This document shows positions 8,711 through 17,400 of a stretch of 64,000 nt of DNA, piece after piece. Where the stretch lies: the NCBI RefSeq assembly GCF_003967355.1, contig NZ_BIFH01000019.1:62001-126000 (forward strand). Reading direction: 5' to 3'. The notes under the pieces are model-generated. The model made no database searches and was not told the DNA's origin. It saw nothing but the letters and a program-made list of their open reading frames with translations. Position 1 is the stretch's first letter. Each line of letters starts with the position of its first letter. The stretch comes from Embleya hyalina (GTDB lineage Bacteria > Actinomycetota > Actinomycetes > Streptomycetales > Streptomycetaceae). The translations under genes were made by a program, and so were the position numbers.

Positions 8711-9583
8711 TCACCCGCGTCCACGCGTCGTCCCCGCGGCCTCCACGGCGGCGGCGACGAAGGAGGCGACCATGCGGCGGCGGTCGTCCCGGGACCACGC
8801 GAGGACGAGTTCGCTGTCGGGGGCATCGGTCACGGGCCGGTAGACCAGGTCGGGGTGCATGGGCTGGGCCAGCGAGCGGGGCAGGATCGCGATGGTGCGT
8901 CCCAGCCTGATCATGTGCAGGGCCTCGGCCGCGTCCGTGACCTCGGGCCCCTGCCCGGCCGCCTCGGGTGCTCCGGTCCAGCGCACGCCTTTCCAGCGAG
9001 GCAGTGTTTCCCGGGCGAGGTCGGCGAGAGTGACCTGCGAGCGCGTGGCGAGCCGGTGGTCCGGCGGCAGGATCGCGACGCGTCCTTCGACCAGCAGGAT
9101 TTCGTGGTCCAGGCCGGTCATGTCGTCGAACGGCGCGTACAGCAGGGCGACATCGGCGCGGCCGGCGCGGACGTGATCGGCGCGGTCGGTGGCTCCGCCG
9201 AAGAGGATGTCCACCCGGCGGGCGTCGGGCCGGCCGGCGTAGGCGGCCAGGATGCCGGACAGGAGGTTCGCGTCACCGCCGGGTTTGATCACCAGGCGCA
9301 GGTGGGCCTGCCGATCGCCGGCCCGGCGGGCCTTCTCCGCGGCCGCGCCGACGGCGTCGAGGGCGTGCCGGCCGTGGTGCAGGAGCGCTTCGCCGGCGGG
9401 GGTGAGGGCGACGTGCCTGCTGGAGCGCTCCAGCAGTCGCACTCCGAGCCGGGATTCCAGGCGCCGGATCGCCTTGGACAGAGCCGGCTGCGCGATCGCC
9501 AGGCAGGCCGCGGCGCGACCGAAGTGCAGTTCCTCGGCCACGGCGACGAAGTACTCCAGCTCGCGGGTCTCCAGCTCGGCCAT
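8711..9583 (-). CDS. LysR-family transcriptional regulator
   Basis: A 290-residue regulator. The N-terminal winged helix-turn-helix is complete (LEYFVAVAEELHFGRAAACL, then AQPALSKAIRRLESRLGVRLLERS), followed by a periplasmic-binding-type effector domain with LRLVIKPGGDANLLSGIL and the ILPRSLA loop. TAGCCT lies 6 nt upstream of the ATG with no Shine-Dalgarno. It is divergent from the small gene at 9678, and a GATCCAT/ATGGATC inverted repeat lies in the gap, so it may control that gene. The effector is unknown. Confidence 0.88.
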   Translation of the reverse strand: MAELETRELEYFVAVAEELHFGRAAACLAIAQPALSKAIRRLESRLGVRLLERSSRHVALTPAGEALLHHGRHALDAVGAAAEKARRAGDRQAHLRLVIKPGGDANLLSGILAAYAGRPDARRVDILFGGATDRADHVRAGRADVALLYAPFDDMTGLDHEILLVEGRVAILPPDHRLATRSQVTLADLARETLPRWKGVRWTGAPEAAGQGPEVTDAAEALHMIRLGRTIAILPRSLAQPMHPDLVYRPVTDAPDSELVLAWSRDDRRRMVASFVAAAVEAAGTTRGRG

Positions 9584-9589
9584 GCGGAA

Positions 9590-9641
9590 AGGCTACCGCC
9601 CGATCCATTCCCACCGGGCATCGAACGAGACCCGATGGATC
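9590..9641. promoter_or_regulatory. LysR promoter and inverted repeat
   Basis: On the minus strand TAGCCT (9590-9595) lies 6 nt from the LysR ATG. GATCCAT (9602-9608) and its complement ATGGATC (9635-9641) form a 7-bp inverted repeat in the divergent gap, a plausible LysR binding region. Confidence 0.4.
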
Positions 9642-9677
9642 TTGGACGGGCGCGAGAAACTCCTGTTCCCTGGAGGC

Positions 9678-9995
9678 ATGATTCACCACACGATGATCGT
9701 GGCGTTCGACAATCCGATTCCCGCGAGTGAGCTGGACCGGTACCTCCGGGAGTTCGAGGAACTCGTGCGGGGATCCGGTCTGGTCGAGTCGGTCGCGGTC
9801 CGGCGACACATCCGCGTTCCGGGCGACGACCACGCCCCGGTGGCCGTCGCCGACGCCGTCCTGCAACTGCGCCTGACCGACCTCGACGCCCTGAACGCGA
9901 CCTTCTCGATGCCCGGGGCCGTCGACCTCGTCAAGCGCTGGCAGGGGCGCCACCCGTACAAGGTGCTCTGGGCCAACCACGAACCGCTGCCGTAG
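9678..9995 (+). CDS. Small ferredoxin-fold-like protein, hypothetical
   Basis: A 105-residue protein starting MIHHTMIVAFDNPIPASELD. Alternating strands and helices, with a near N-terminal HHTM segment, resemble the small alpha/beta barrel monomers (Dabb-like or EthD-like), but no diagnostic residue is present and the match is weak. The ATG follows TGGAGGC. Being divergent from LysR, it is the most likely target of that regulator. No signal peptide or membrane segment is seen. Confidence 0.6.
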   Translation: MIHHTMIVAFDNPIPASELDRYLREFEELVRGSGLVESVAVRRHIRVPGDDHAPVAVADAVLQLRLTDLDALNATFSMPGAVDLVKRWQGRHPYKVLWANHEPLP

Positions 9996-10143
9996 CGTTC
10001 CCGGGTTCCCGCGGGGCACGGTGGTCGACTCGGACGCGCCCGTCCCGGCTGCCACGCGCGCGGCGGGTCGTCCGGCGAGGTCGGGTTCGGCCGGACCGGA
10101 CTTCCCGCCGCCCCGCGCGTGGTGTTACCGTCCCACTCAGGTT

Positions 10144-10157
10144 TTGAACACGTTCAA
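10144..10157. promoter_or_regulatory. TTGAAC-AC-GTTCAA inverted repeat
   Basis: Two 6-bp complementary arms separated by 2 bp lie about 20 bp before the probable GTG start at 10174, in locally AT-richer DNA. This is a typical size for a TetR- or MarR-type operator; the regulator is not identifiable here. Confidence 0.45.
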
Positions 10158-10173
10158 TTGTGAAGGTGGCAAG

Positions 10174-10917
10174 GTGGTGCGGAACGCTCCGAGTGCCGTC
10201 GTCGAACTCCGGCCCGCCGGGCCCGACATGCCGGGCGTGCATGGCCCCGCCCGGCTGCTCGTCGTCCTCGCCCTGGTCATACCCGCACTCGGCCTGACGG
10301 TCATGGGAGCGCTCGCTCTGGTGGACGACCTCGAGGCGTTCGAGCGCCGGTGGGTGTTCGTGCTGCTCGCGCTGGGCGGCCTGCCCCTTCCGGCTCTGGC
10401 CGCGCTCGCCACCACGCGCGACCGCCGCACGTTCCGGATATGGACGCTGGGCGGGGCCCTGGCGACCGCGTGCTTCGGCTTCTGCACGTTCGCCCTCGGC
10501 GTCGGGTTCGTGTACCCGCCGTCCGTGGTGCTGCTCCTGCTCGCCTGCGCGGCGACCTATGCCCCCGCGCGCATCCCGACCAACGCGCCGGCGATCGTGG
10601 GCGGTCTCGCGGCGTTCGTGTTCGTGGCGGTGGGCGTCGTGAAGGTGGTGGAGGACTCCGCGGAACGCCGCGCCGACCCGCACACGATCTCGGTGGAGTT
10701 CGTGGACGAGGCGAGTGAGCAACGTGCCTTCGACTCCTGGGCGCCGACGGCCGCGGGTGACATCCGCGCGCACGGCGCGAGCGGCTACCTGGACACTGTC
10801 TCGCGCAGGGTGCACCGGTTGAAGGTCACCTACGACGCCGACCTGACCGACGCCCGAAAGGCCGAGCTCCTGCAACACCTGCGGTACGAACCCGGCGTCG
10901 TGTCCGTACACGAATAG
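10174..10917 (+). CDS. Integral membrane protein, hypothetical
   Basis: A 247-residue protein with about four membrane segments in its first two thirds (LLVVLALVIPALGLTVMGALAL, WVFVLLALGGLPLPALAAL, ATACFGFCTFALGVGF, IVGGLAAFVFVAVGVV). A soluble tail of about 90 residues follows and ends in RKAELLQHLRYEPGVVSVHE. The start is set at GTG 10174 (or the adjacent GTG) after GAAGGTGGCAAG; the longer GTG at 10021 would add an unlikely proline/alanine-rich stretch across the operator-like repeat. The family is not recognised. The tail could be an external or cytosolic domain, depending on topology. Confidence 0.65.
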   Translation: MVRNAPSAVVELRPAGPDMPGVHGPARLLVVLALVIPALGLTVMGALALVDDLEAFERRWVFVLLALGGLPLPALAALATTRDRRTFRIWTLGGALATACFGFCTFALGVGFVYPPSVVLLLLACAATYAPARIPTNAPAIVGGLAAFVFVAVGVVKVVEDSAERRADPHTISVEFVDEASEQRAFDSWAPTAAGDIRAHGASGYLDTVSRRVHRLKVTYDADLTDARKAELLQHLRYEPGVVSVHE

Positions 10918-10928
10918 GCTCCCCGGGC

Positions 10929-11576
10929 TTGCGGCACTCGCCCCGCAAGGCGGCGATGCCGCCGTCGACGGAGGCGCAGAGCGCGCTGTACCGCGGCCTG
11001 CTGTCCGGCCGTCGGGTGCTGGTGGTGTCGGACAACGCCGCGCACGCCGAGCAGATCCGTCCGCTGTTGCCCGGTTCGCCCGGCTGCCTGGTGCCGGTGA
11101 CCAGCCGCAACCGGATGCCGGGCCTGGTCGCCGCGGAGGGGGCCGCGCCGACCGTTGTCGATGTGCTGCCCGCCGTCGAGGCCGGGAAGTTGCCGGCGGG
11201 CCGGATCGGGCCGCACCGGGTGGCGGCGAAACCGCGGGCGACCGACGAGATCATCACCCGGTGTGCGGGGCTGCCGCCGGCCCCGGCCGTCGTCGCCGTC
11301 CGGGCGGCCGGCCACCGTGACTTCTCGCCGGGTGCGCTCGCCGGCGAGCCGAGCGCCGCCCGCACCACCCTCGACCTGTTCGCCGGCGACGACCAGGCCA
11401 CCGACGTACGGGCGGTGTTCTCCTGCTCGTACCGCACGCTCGACAGCGCGGCGTCCGGACTCTTCCAACTGCTGGGCCCACACCCCGGACCGGACATCAC
11501 GCCGCCTGCGCTCGTCAGCCTCGACGACCTCGGCCACGACCAGGCGGAAGCGGTACGCACCCGGTTGCGGCGGTAG
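10929..11576 (+). pseudogene. Fragment of an AfsR-like NB-ARC regulator
   Basis: The 215-codon frame aligns by eye with the middle of AfsR/SARP-type NB-ARC ATPases. It holds RRVLVVSDNAAHAEQIRPLL, PGCLVPVTSRNRMPGLVA, ITRCAGLPPAPAVVAVRAA, DVRAVFSCSYRTLD and LFQLLGPHPGPDI. Missing are the N-terminal winged helix, the bacterial-activator domain, the P-loop and the TPR tail. In normal relatives VVSDN reads as the Walker B strand (VVLDN) and the AGLP motif is AGLPLAL. It starts 11 bp after the preceding gene and probably is a remnant of a large regulator; translation of the remnant is uncertain. It is not a piece of the intact SARP at 14484, which has a different NB-ARC subtype. Confidence 0.65.
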
Positions 11577-11945
11577 CCCCCTCGCCCCGGTGCGCGACGG
11601 TGGTCGAGCCGGGTTCGTCGGCGAACCCGGCTCGACCCCGCGCAGCGGAACGGCGGGAAGCAGGTGAAGTCGACCATCGCACGGGCCGGTGCCCGGTCCG
11701 GCGTGGAGGCCGCGGGTGCGGCCCGGATCCCGGTTCGCTGTTGCTGGGCGAAGACGCTCCCGCCCGATGGGGGCGCCGCCTGCGCCGAAGCCATCGTCGC
11801 GATGCCGACGACCATGGCGGCCAGGACCAGTCGCGCAGGTGGCGGACCACCGATGGCACCCTCGTGGGACGCGGGTACCGGAGGACGGGACGTGGGTCCT
11901 CGAACTCCCGGTCCGTGGGCCGGTCGACGTTCCTGTGACCGTGGT
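11577..11945. other. Non-coding gap with hairpin and decayed signal-peptide-like frame
   Basis: I see no convincing gene. A 16-bp hairpin lies at 11602. On the minus strand, codons around 11860-11780 read as ARLVLAAMVVGIATMASAQA, which looks like a signal peptide, but the following residues turn into low-complexity arginine-rich sequence with no clear end. This could be the remnant of a secreted-protein gene. Confidence 0.35.
11602..11637 (+). terminator. 16-bp stem hairpin
   Basis: GGTCGAGCCGGGTTCG and its exact complement (11622-11637) enclose a TCGG loop, 26 bp past the end of the NB-ARC remnant. It is a strong factor-independent terminator candidate without a T-tract. Confidence 0.65.
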
Positions 11946-12389
11946 CTACCGGCCGTCGGGTGTGACCCTGAAGTCGAAGGTGTGCCACCACGCGGGCCGC
12001 ATGCGGATCGTGATGTAGCCGGCCGGGGTGTCCTCCGTCGCGTCGATGTAGTCGGTGGCGCGGTCCGGGCCCATGTATCGGGCGGCCAGGTCGAAGCGCT
12101 CCCGCCTCGGGGTCGGTTCGATCCCGGTCACCGGACCCTCGACCGACACGTACCGGTAGTCGTCGACTCGGGCCACCTGTGCGCACAACGCGAACCGGCC
12201 GGCCTCCTCGATGAGCCGGACCTTGCGCAGACCGGGGGAGGTGATCACCGTGACGAGTCCGCCCGGCCGGTACTCGTACCAGATCGGGACGGCCAACGGG
12301 GCACGTCCCGCCTCGGCCGTGACGCTCAGGACGGCGACATGCGGCTCTGCGAGGAAGGCATCCCGTTCCTCGCGGGTCATCGGACGCAT
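11946..12389 (-). CDS. PPOX-class (pyridoxamine oxidase-fold) flavin or F420 protein
   Basis: A 147-residue protein of the split-barrel fold. It opens MRPMTREERDAFLAEPHVAVLSV and has APLAVPIWYEYRPGG, a KVRLIEEAGRFALCAQV strand and the YRYVSVEGPVTGIE segment typical of PPOX-like proteins in actinomycetes. Members bind FMN, F420 or haem and reduce varied substrates. ATG 12389 is preferred; a TAGCCT hexamer lies 7 nt upstream with no Shine-Dalgarno, pointing to a leaderless transcript. An ATG at 12416 would add nine residues with no ribosome site. Confidence 0.78.
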   Translation of the reverse strand: MRPMTREERDAFLAEPHVAVLSVTAEAGRAPLAVPIWYEYRPGGLVTVITSPGLRKVRLIEEAGRFALCAQVARVDDYRYVSVEGPVTGIEPTPRRERFDLAARYMGPDRATDYIDATEDTPAGYITIRMRPAWWHTFDFRVTPDGR

Positions 12390-12484
12390 GACCGTCAGGC
12401 TAGCGCCTTGTCGCATTGCCGAGAGGGAGGCAGGCCGGTCGGCGGCCCCGAGCCGGATGTGAACCCGGGCGCCGGGTCGCCTCC

Positions 12485-13498
12485 TCAGTCGGCCGGGGGG
12501 CGGGCCAGGACGACGATGTCGTCCTGGTGCAGGCTGCCCGCGACCAGCGTTCCGTCGTGTTCGGCGACGCCGGTCACGTAGGCGTACGAACCGTCGTCCG
12601 TGCGCAGGTCGTGGACGAGGCGTCCGTCGAGGTCGAACGCCATCACCCAGGCGATGGGGGCGGCCTCGGGGCGGATCGCCCGGGGGAGGTTCCACACCAG
12701 CAGCCGAAGAAAACCCGGCAGGGGCAACAACCGGTCCAGCAGCGCGTTTCGAGGCGCCACGATGGATACCCACACCAACCCGTCCCGGCCCAGGCTCATG
12801 TTGTCGGGCAGGCCGGGGAGGTTGTCGACGAAAGGCTCCATGGCGCCGGCGTTCGGGCCGGTGAGGCGGTAGCGGCTCACGCGGTATCCGCCGGTCTCGG
12901 CCACGAGCAGGTGGGAGGCATCCGGTGCGAGGACGAGGCCGTTGGCGAACTTGAGGTCGTTGCGCAGCACGGTGACGGTGCCGTCGCGGTCGCGGCGGAC
13001 GAGCAGGCCCGTACAGGAGTGCTCCAGGAAGTCGCCGAGGTGGTGTTCCAGGTCCCAGCGACGCGTGGACACCGTGAACCAGACGGTCCCGTCCGGGCCT
13101 TCCACCACGTTGCTCGCGAAGGTGAGCGGCCGGTCCTCGACCGTGTCGACGAGTACTTCGACCGATCCGTCGGCGGACATGCGCAGCAGCCCCCGATCGT
13201 GATCGCACACCAGAACGCCGCCGTCGGCGCAGGGTTCGAGCCCCAGCGGCCGGCCTCCGGTGTTCCCGAGCACCGTGCGGGCGCCGGTGGCGGGGTCGAC
13301 GCGCACGATGCTGCCGTCGTCGAGGCCGGCGAGCAGTAGGCCCCGCTCGTCGAAGATCACGTCCTCGGGGCCGTGACCGCCGGTAGCGATGCGGCGGCCG
13401 ACGACGAAGCGACCGGTGACGCGCGTACGTCCACGATCGACCGGGGCCGGGGGAGGGGTCCAGCGTCGAGGCGAAATAAGGCGACGGTTCGCGGTCAC
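12485..13498 (-). CDS. SMP-30/gluconolactonase-like (strictosidine synthase-like) protein
   Basis: A 337-residue six-bladed beta-propeller candidate. The repeating blade segments are visible: GPEDVIFDERGLLLAGLDDGSI, GRPLGLEPCADGGVLVCD, ASNVVEGPDGTVWFTVS, FANGLVLAPDASHLLVAETG and DNMSLGRDGLVWVSIV. The NG and DN positions correspond to metal-ligand sites in this superfamily, whose members hydrolyse lactones or act as strictosidine synthase-like enzymes. The WDLEHHLGDFLEH insert is typical of the strictosidine-synthase branch. The GTG start follows CAGGGAGCC. No signal peptide is seen. The substrate is unknown. Confidence 0.8.
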   Translation of the reverse strand: MTANRRLISPRRWTPPPAPVDRGRTRVTGRFVVGRRIATGGHGPEDVIFDERGLLLAGLDDGSIVRVDPATGARTVLGNTGGRPLGLEPCADGGVLVCDHDRGLLRMSADGSVEVLVDTVEDRPLTFASNVVEGPDGTVWFTVSTRRWDLEHHLGDFLEHSCTGLLVRRDRDGTVTVLRNDLKFANGLVLAPDASHLLVAETGGYRVSRYRLTGPNAGAMEPFVDNLPGLPDNMSLGRDGLVWVSIVAPRNALLDRLLPLPGFLRLLVWNLPRAIRPEAAPIAWVMAFDLDGRLVHDLRTDDGSYAYVTGVAEHDGTLVAGSLHQDDIVVLARPPAD

Positions 13499-13532
13499 GA
13501 CAGGCTCCCTGGCCGGGTGTCGACGATGTTCG

Positions 13533-13567
13533 ATGGCGGGGATGGCGGGGATGGCGGGGATGGCGGG
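13533..13567. repeat. Tandem 9-bp repeat (ATGGCGGGG x4)
   Basis: Three perfect copies and a fourth that differs at its last base lie just upstream of the propeller-protein start. Copy number may vary between strains. Confidence 0.8.
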
Positions 13568-13791
13568 CGCGCGGGGCAGTTCCGACGTGGCGATTCCCCC
13601 ACGTCAGGATCACCGACCGGATGCGGACCATGCCGTCGAGGAGTTCCTGACGGTGGCGCGTCGTTGCCGGTGACCCATCGAAACGAGAACGCGCCTGTGC
13701 GCCTTGGAGGGCCCATGTGGCGGCGGCGATGGCCGGGTGCCGTGGACGACGACACCCCCGAAGCCGTGACGGCCTTGTCGTAAGTGGTGGA

Positions 13792-13803
13792 TAACCTGCG
13801 GGA
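13792..13803 (+). promoter_or_regulatory. -10 element of a leaderless promoter
   Basis: TAACCT (13792-13797) lies 6 nt before the ATG at 13804; no ribosome site is present. Confidence 0.45.
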
Positions 13804-14421
13804 ATGAGTAACGCGACGTGGGATGCCCTGGCGGCGACACCCCTTCCGGAGGTGCGGCGCCGCGCGGCCGTCATGGACGAGCTCGCCGAGGTCGCACCGG
13901 TGGCGGTGACCGGCGCGCGGCGGCTGGCCTGGAACGATCGGGGCGGCCAGTCCGCGGTCTGGTACTTCGCCGAGGACGGCCGCGTGCTGCTGTCGACCTT
14001 CGACCACGAGTCGGCGTTGAACCTGTACGCCGAGGAGGATTTCGCCCTTCAGGAGTCCTTCTACCAGGGTGTCCCCGAACCCCTCGTGGCGCTGGTCCGC
14101 GACCGTCCCGAGAACTACGAGTCGCTGAACCTCGCGGACGCGACCACGGGTCGGACGATTCACTACGCCGGCGGTGTGTTCTGGTACGACGGTACGCACT
14201 GGCGCGTGTCCGACGGCCTGGCGGACTACTGCCGCCGCGAGGACGTGGACCTGTTCGGCGAGTCCGGCTTCGACTACTGCCTGGACGTCTACCGTTTCGG
14301 CCGGGACTTCACCGCGGAGACGGTCGTGGCGGTACGGGACGGGCACCGCAGGTACGGGGACGAGCAGGACAAGGCGGCGGACCTGGCCGCCCTCCGGGAA
14401 GTCTTCGACCGGCACGGCTGA
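13804..14421 (+). CDS. Hypothetical protein, DUF-type, 205 residues
   Basis: I do not recognise the family. The 205-residue product is acidic and soluble, with no signal or membrane segment. Notable segments are GGQSAVWYFAEDGRVLLSTFDHESALN, GVPEPLVALVRDRPEN and a aromatic-rich FWYDGTHWRV. The FDHES and EPLVALV elements suggest a small immunity or toxin-associated fold, but this is only an impression. The start is set by the leaderless -10 TAACCT. It ends just before the convergent large regulator gene. Confidence 0.7.
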   Translation: MSNATWDALAATPLPEVRRRAAVMDELAEVAPVAVTGARRLAWNDRGGQSAVWYFAEDGRVLLSTFDHESALNLYAEEDFALQESFYQGVPEPLVALVRDRPENYESLNLADATTGRTIHYAGGVFWYDGTHWRVSDGLADYCRREDVDLFGESGFDYCLDVYRFGRDFTAETVVAVRDGHRRYGDEQDKAADLAALREVFDRHG

Positions 14422-14483
14422 GGCATATGCTTCCGATCGTCGAAGCGTCGCTCCGACCCACCACCGGCGCGATCGGGTCCCCC

Positions 14484-17400
14484 TCATCGACGAGTCTCGG
14501 GAGAGGGATTCGTTGCCTTCGTGTCGTATGTTGTCGTGGGTGCCCGGTGCGGCCGGGTCGGGTCGATCTCCTGTATGGCCGTCTGTGGGTCCAGTTCGCA
14601 GCCCTTCGTGTACGCCGCGGTGAAGGTGTTCGCGCCGAGTGTGGCTCGTCCTCGGTGGGTGATGTCGCGAACGAGTCGATCGGTGTGGTCGTGTGCGCCG
14701 CGCAGTCGGGAGGCGGCGCCGAGGAGGACGGCGGCCTCGCCATACCGTCCGTGCGCCTCGGCGAGCGCGGCCACGTGCACCGCCACCAGCGACATCACCG
14801 GCAGGTCCCGGGTCCGCAGCGCCGCCGCGTACGCCTTCGCCAGTTCCTGTTCCGCGCCCGTCACGTCGCCCGCCTCCAGACACAGCGAGGCCCGCGCGCC
14901 GGCGACCAGGGTCCGCGCGTGGTCTCCGGGGAACGGGCCGTCGCCGCGTAGACCCCGTTCGGCTCCGTCCAGCAGTTCCCGCGCGCGGTCCAGGTCGCCG
15001 AGCCGTACCCGCAGGACGGCTTCCCACGCGTCGACCAGGAACGGCATCGCCGGCGAGTTCGCGCGCAGCGCCCGCTCCCGGGCGGTGTCGATCACCGTGA
15101 CGACCGGGTCGGTGTCGCCGCGCCGCAGGTGCAGGTCGATCCGGCGCAGGTCGGCGAAGATCTCGTCGTCGAGGCCGAGCGAGCCGAACTCGGCCGCCGA
15201 CGACCGGGCTTCGCGCAGGTCGGCCAGCGCGCCGTCGAGATCGCCGTCGTACTGCCGCAGTTGGGCGCGCATCGGTAGCGTGTTGGCCAGGCCCCAGCGG
15301 TCGCCGACCCGCCGGAAGCAGGTCAGGGCCTCCTCCACGTCGGCGCGCGTCCGGTCGAGCTCGCCCGCGTTCTCGGCCAATTGGGCACGGAACATGCGCG
15401 CCAACCCGGACAGCCATACGTCGTCGCCCTCGGCCAGGCGCTCGACGATCGCGGGCGTGGCCTTCTCGGCCCGCAGGAACGCGAGCGGCAGCGCGGCGAG
15501 CGCGCCGTACGGGCCGGGCAACTCCGGGTACGCGAGCAGCCGGTCGGCCACCGCGCGGATCTCGGCCTGCTCGTCCGCGCCCTCCTCGGCGCTCGTCGCC
15601 GGCCGGGCCCCGATCCGGTTGAGCAGGTGGATCGCGCGGGCGCAGTCGCGCTCGGGCGTCGGCTCGCCGCCGGGCACCGCCAGTGCCTCGCCCAGCCAGT
15701 GCGCCGCGTCGAGGCGCCGGCCGAACATCTCCCAGTACCAGGTCAGGTTCAGGGCGAGGGCGACCGCGCCGGGGGCGTCGCCGGTGTCGCACCGGCGACG
15801 CAGGGCGGCCAGCGTGTTGTCGTACTCGGCACCGATGGCGCGCATGGCCTCCGGCTGACCGGGCCCGCGCAACCGCGGGTCGTACCGGGCCATCAGCTCG
15901 GCGAACCAGTCGCCGGCGAGGTCGCGGACGGTGCCGAGGTCGCCCGTCTCGGCCAGGCGCCCGGTGCCGTACTCGCGCAGCGTCTCCAGCATGCGGTATC
16001 GGCCCGGGGTGGGCGTGAGGTGCAGCAGCGACCGGTCGACCAGGGCGGCGAGCAACTCGGGGACCTCGGCGACCCGCACGGCGGTGCCGGCGCAGACCGC
16101 GCCGGCCGAGGCGGACGTGATGCCGCCGGCCAGGACCGAGACGCGTTCGGCGACCGTACGCTCGTGCTCGTTCAGCAGATCCCAGCTCCAGGCGATGACC
16201 GCGCGCAGGGTGCGATGCCGGGGCAGCGCGGTGCGGCTGCCGGTGGTGAGCAGCCGGAACCGATCGGAGAGCCCGTCGGCGAGTTCGGGCAGCGACAGCG
16301 TCCGCAGCCGGGCCGCGGCCAGTTCGAGGGCCAGCGGCATGCCGTCCAGGCCGCGGACCACGCGCCGTACGTCGGGCAGCGTGGTCTCGTCGACCTCGAA
16401 GCCGGGGCGCACGGCCACGGCCCGCTCGGTGAACAGGCGTACCGCCGCGGCCTGCCGGGCCCGCGCGACGGTGTCGTTCGGGCCGGGCAGCGCCAGCGGG
16501 CCGAGCGGAACGAGCGCTTCGCCGTCGATCGCGAGGGGTTCGCGGCTGGTGGCGAGTACGCGGACCCCCGCACAGCGGGACAGCAGTGGCGCGAGCACGT
16601 GGGCCACGGCGTCGATCAGATGCTCGCAGTTGTCGACGAGCAACAGGATGTCCCGGCCGCCGAGTCGATCGGCGAGTACGTCCGACTCGTCGCCCTCGAC
16701 GCGCGTCCGGGCCTCGAACATCGCGCCGGCGCGCGTCCCGATCCCGGCGAGCAGGGCCGCGCCGACCTTGCCCGGCTCGGTGACCGAGGCGAGGTCGATC
16801 AGCCGGACGCCGTCGCGGTATTCGTGGCGTCGGCGGCGGGCGGCCTCGACCGCCAGCCGGGTCTTCCCGACGCCGCCGGGGCCGAGCACGGTGACCAGCC
16901 GCCCGGCGGCGAGCAGCGTGTCGATCCGGGCGAGGTCGTCGCCGCGCCCGATGAAGCCGGTCAGCGGCGCGGGCAGATTGCTCCACCCGGTCCGCGCGGC
17001 GTCCGGGGCGGGCCGTTCGGCGCGCAGCAGCCGCAGGTGGCGCTCGCGCAGGGCGGCGCCCGGGTCGGCGCCGAGGACATCGGCCAGGGTTTCCCGGACC
17101 CGCTCGTACAGCGCCAGGGCATCCGCCTGGCGGCCCTGGGCGGTGAGCGCGTCCATCAGCAGCGCCGCCGCCCGCTCGTGGACCGGGTGCTCGGCGAGCA
17201 GGGCGGTCAGGCGGGCGGCGGCCGCGTCGGCACGACCCAGGGACGACTCGGCGTCGGCCAGATCGGCGACGGCCTCGATCGAGGCGTGGGCCAGCCGAGC
17301 CGCGACGGCCGGCGCCACCGCGGCGACGACCGCGGGTTCGGCGCCGGGAGGGTCCCCCCACAGCGCCACGGCTTCGCCGAGCACGGCCGCCGCGGCATGC

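Larger units (their letters stand above)
13499..13803. other. Divergent non-coding gap with tandem repeat
   Basis: It holds the promoters of the divergent genes, four 9-bp copies of ATGGCGGGG (13533-13567), and an inverted repeat CGTCAGGA (13602-13609) / TCCTGACG (13645-13652). No supported gene is present; the frames here are low-complexity. Confidence 0.5.

Noticed and set aside
10021-10173. 51-codon N-terminal extension of the membrane protein at 10174
   Set aside because: Low-complexity sequence spanning an operator-like repeat; the GTG at 10174 has GAAGG upstream.
13495-17361. 1288-codon minus-strand frame
   Set aside because: It lies out of frame within the SARP gene, has no domain and is a shadow of its coding frame.
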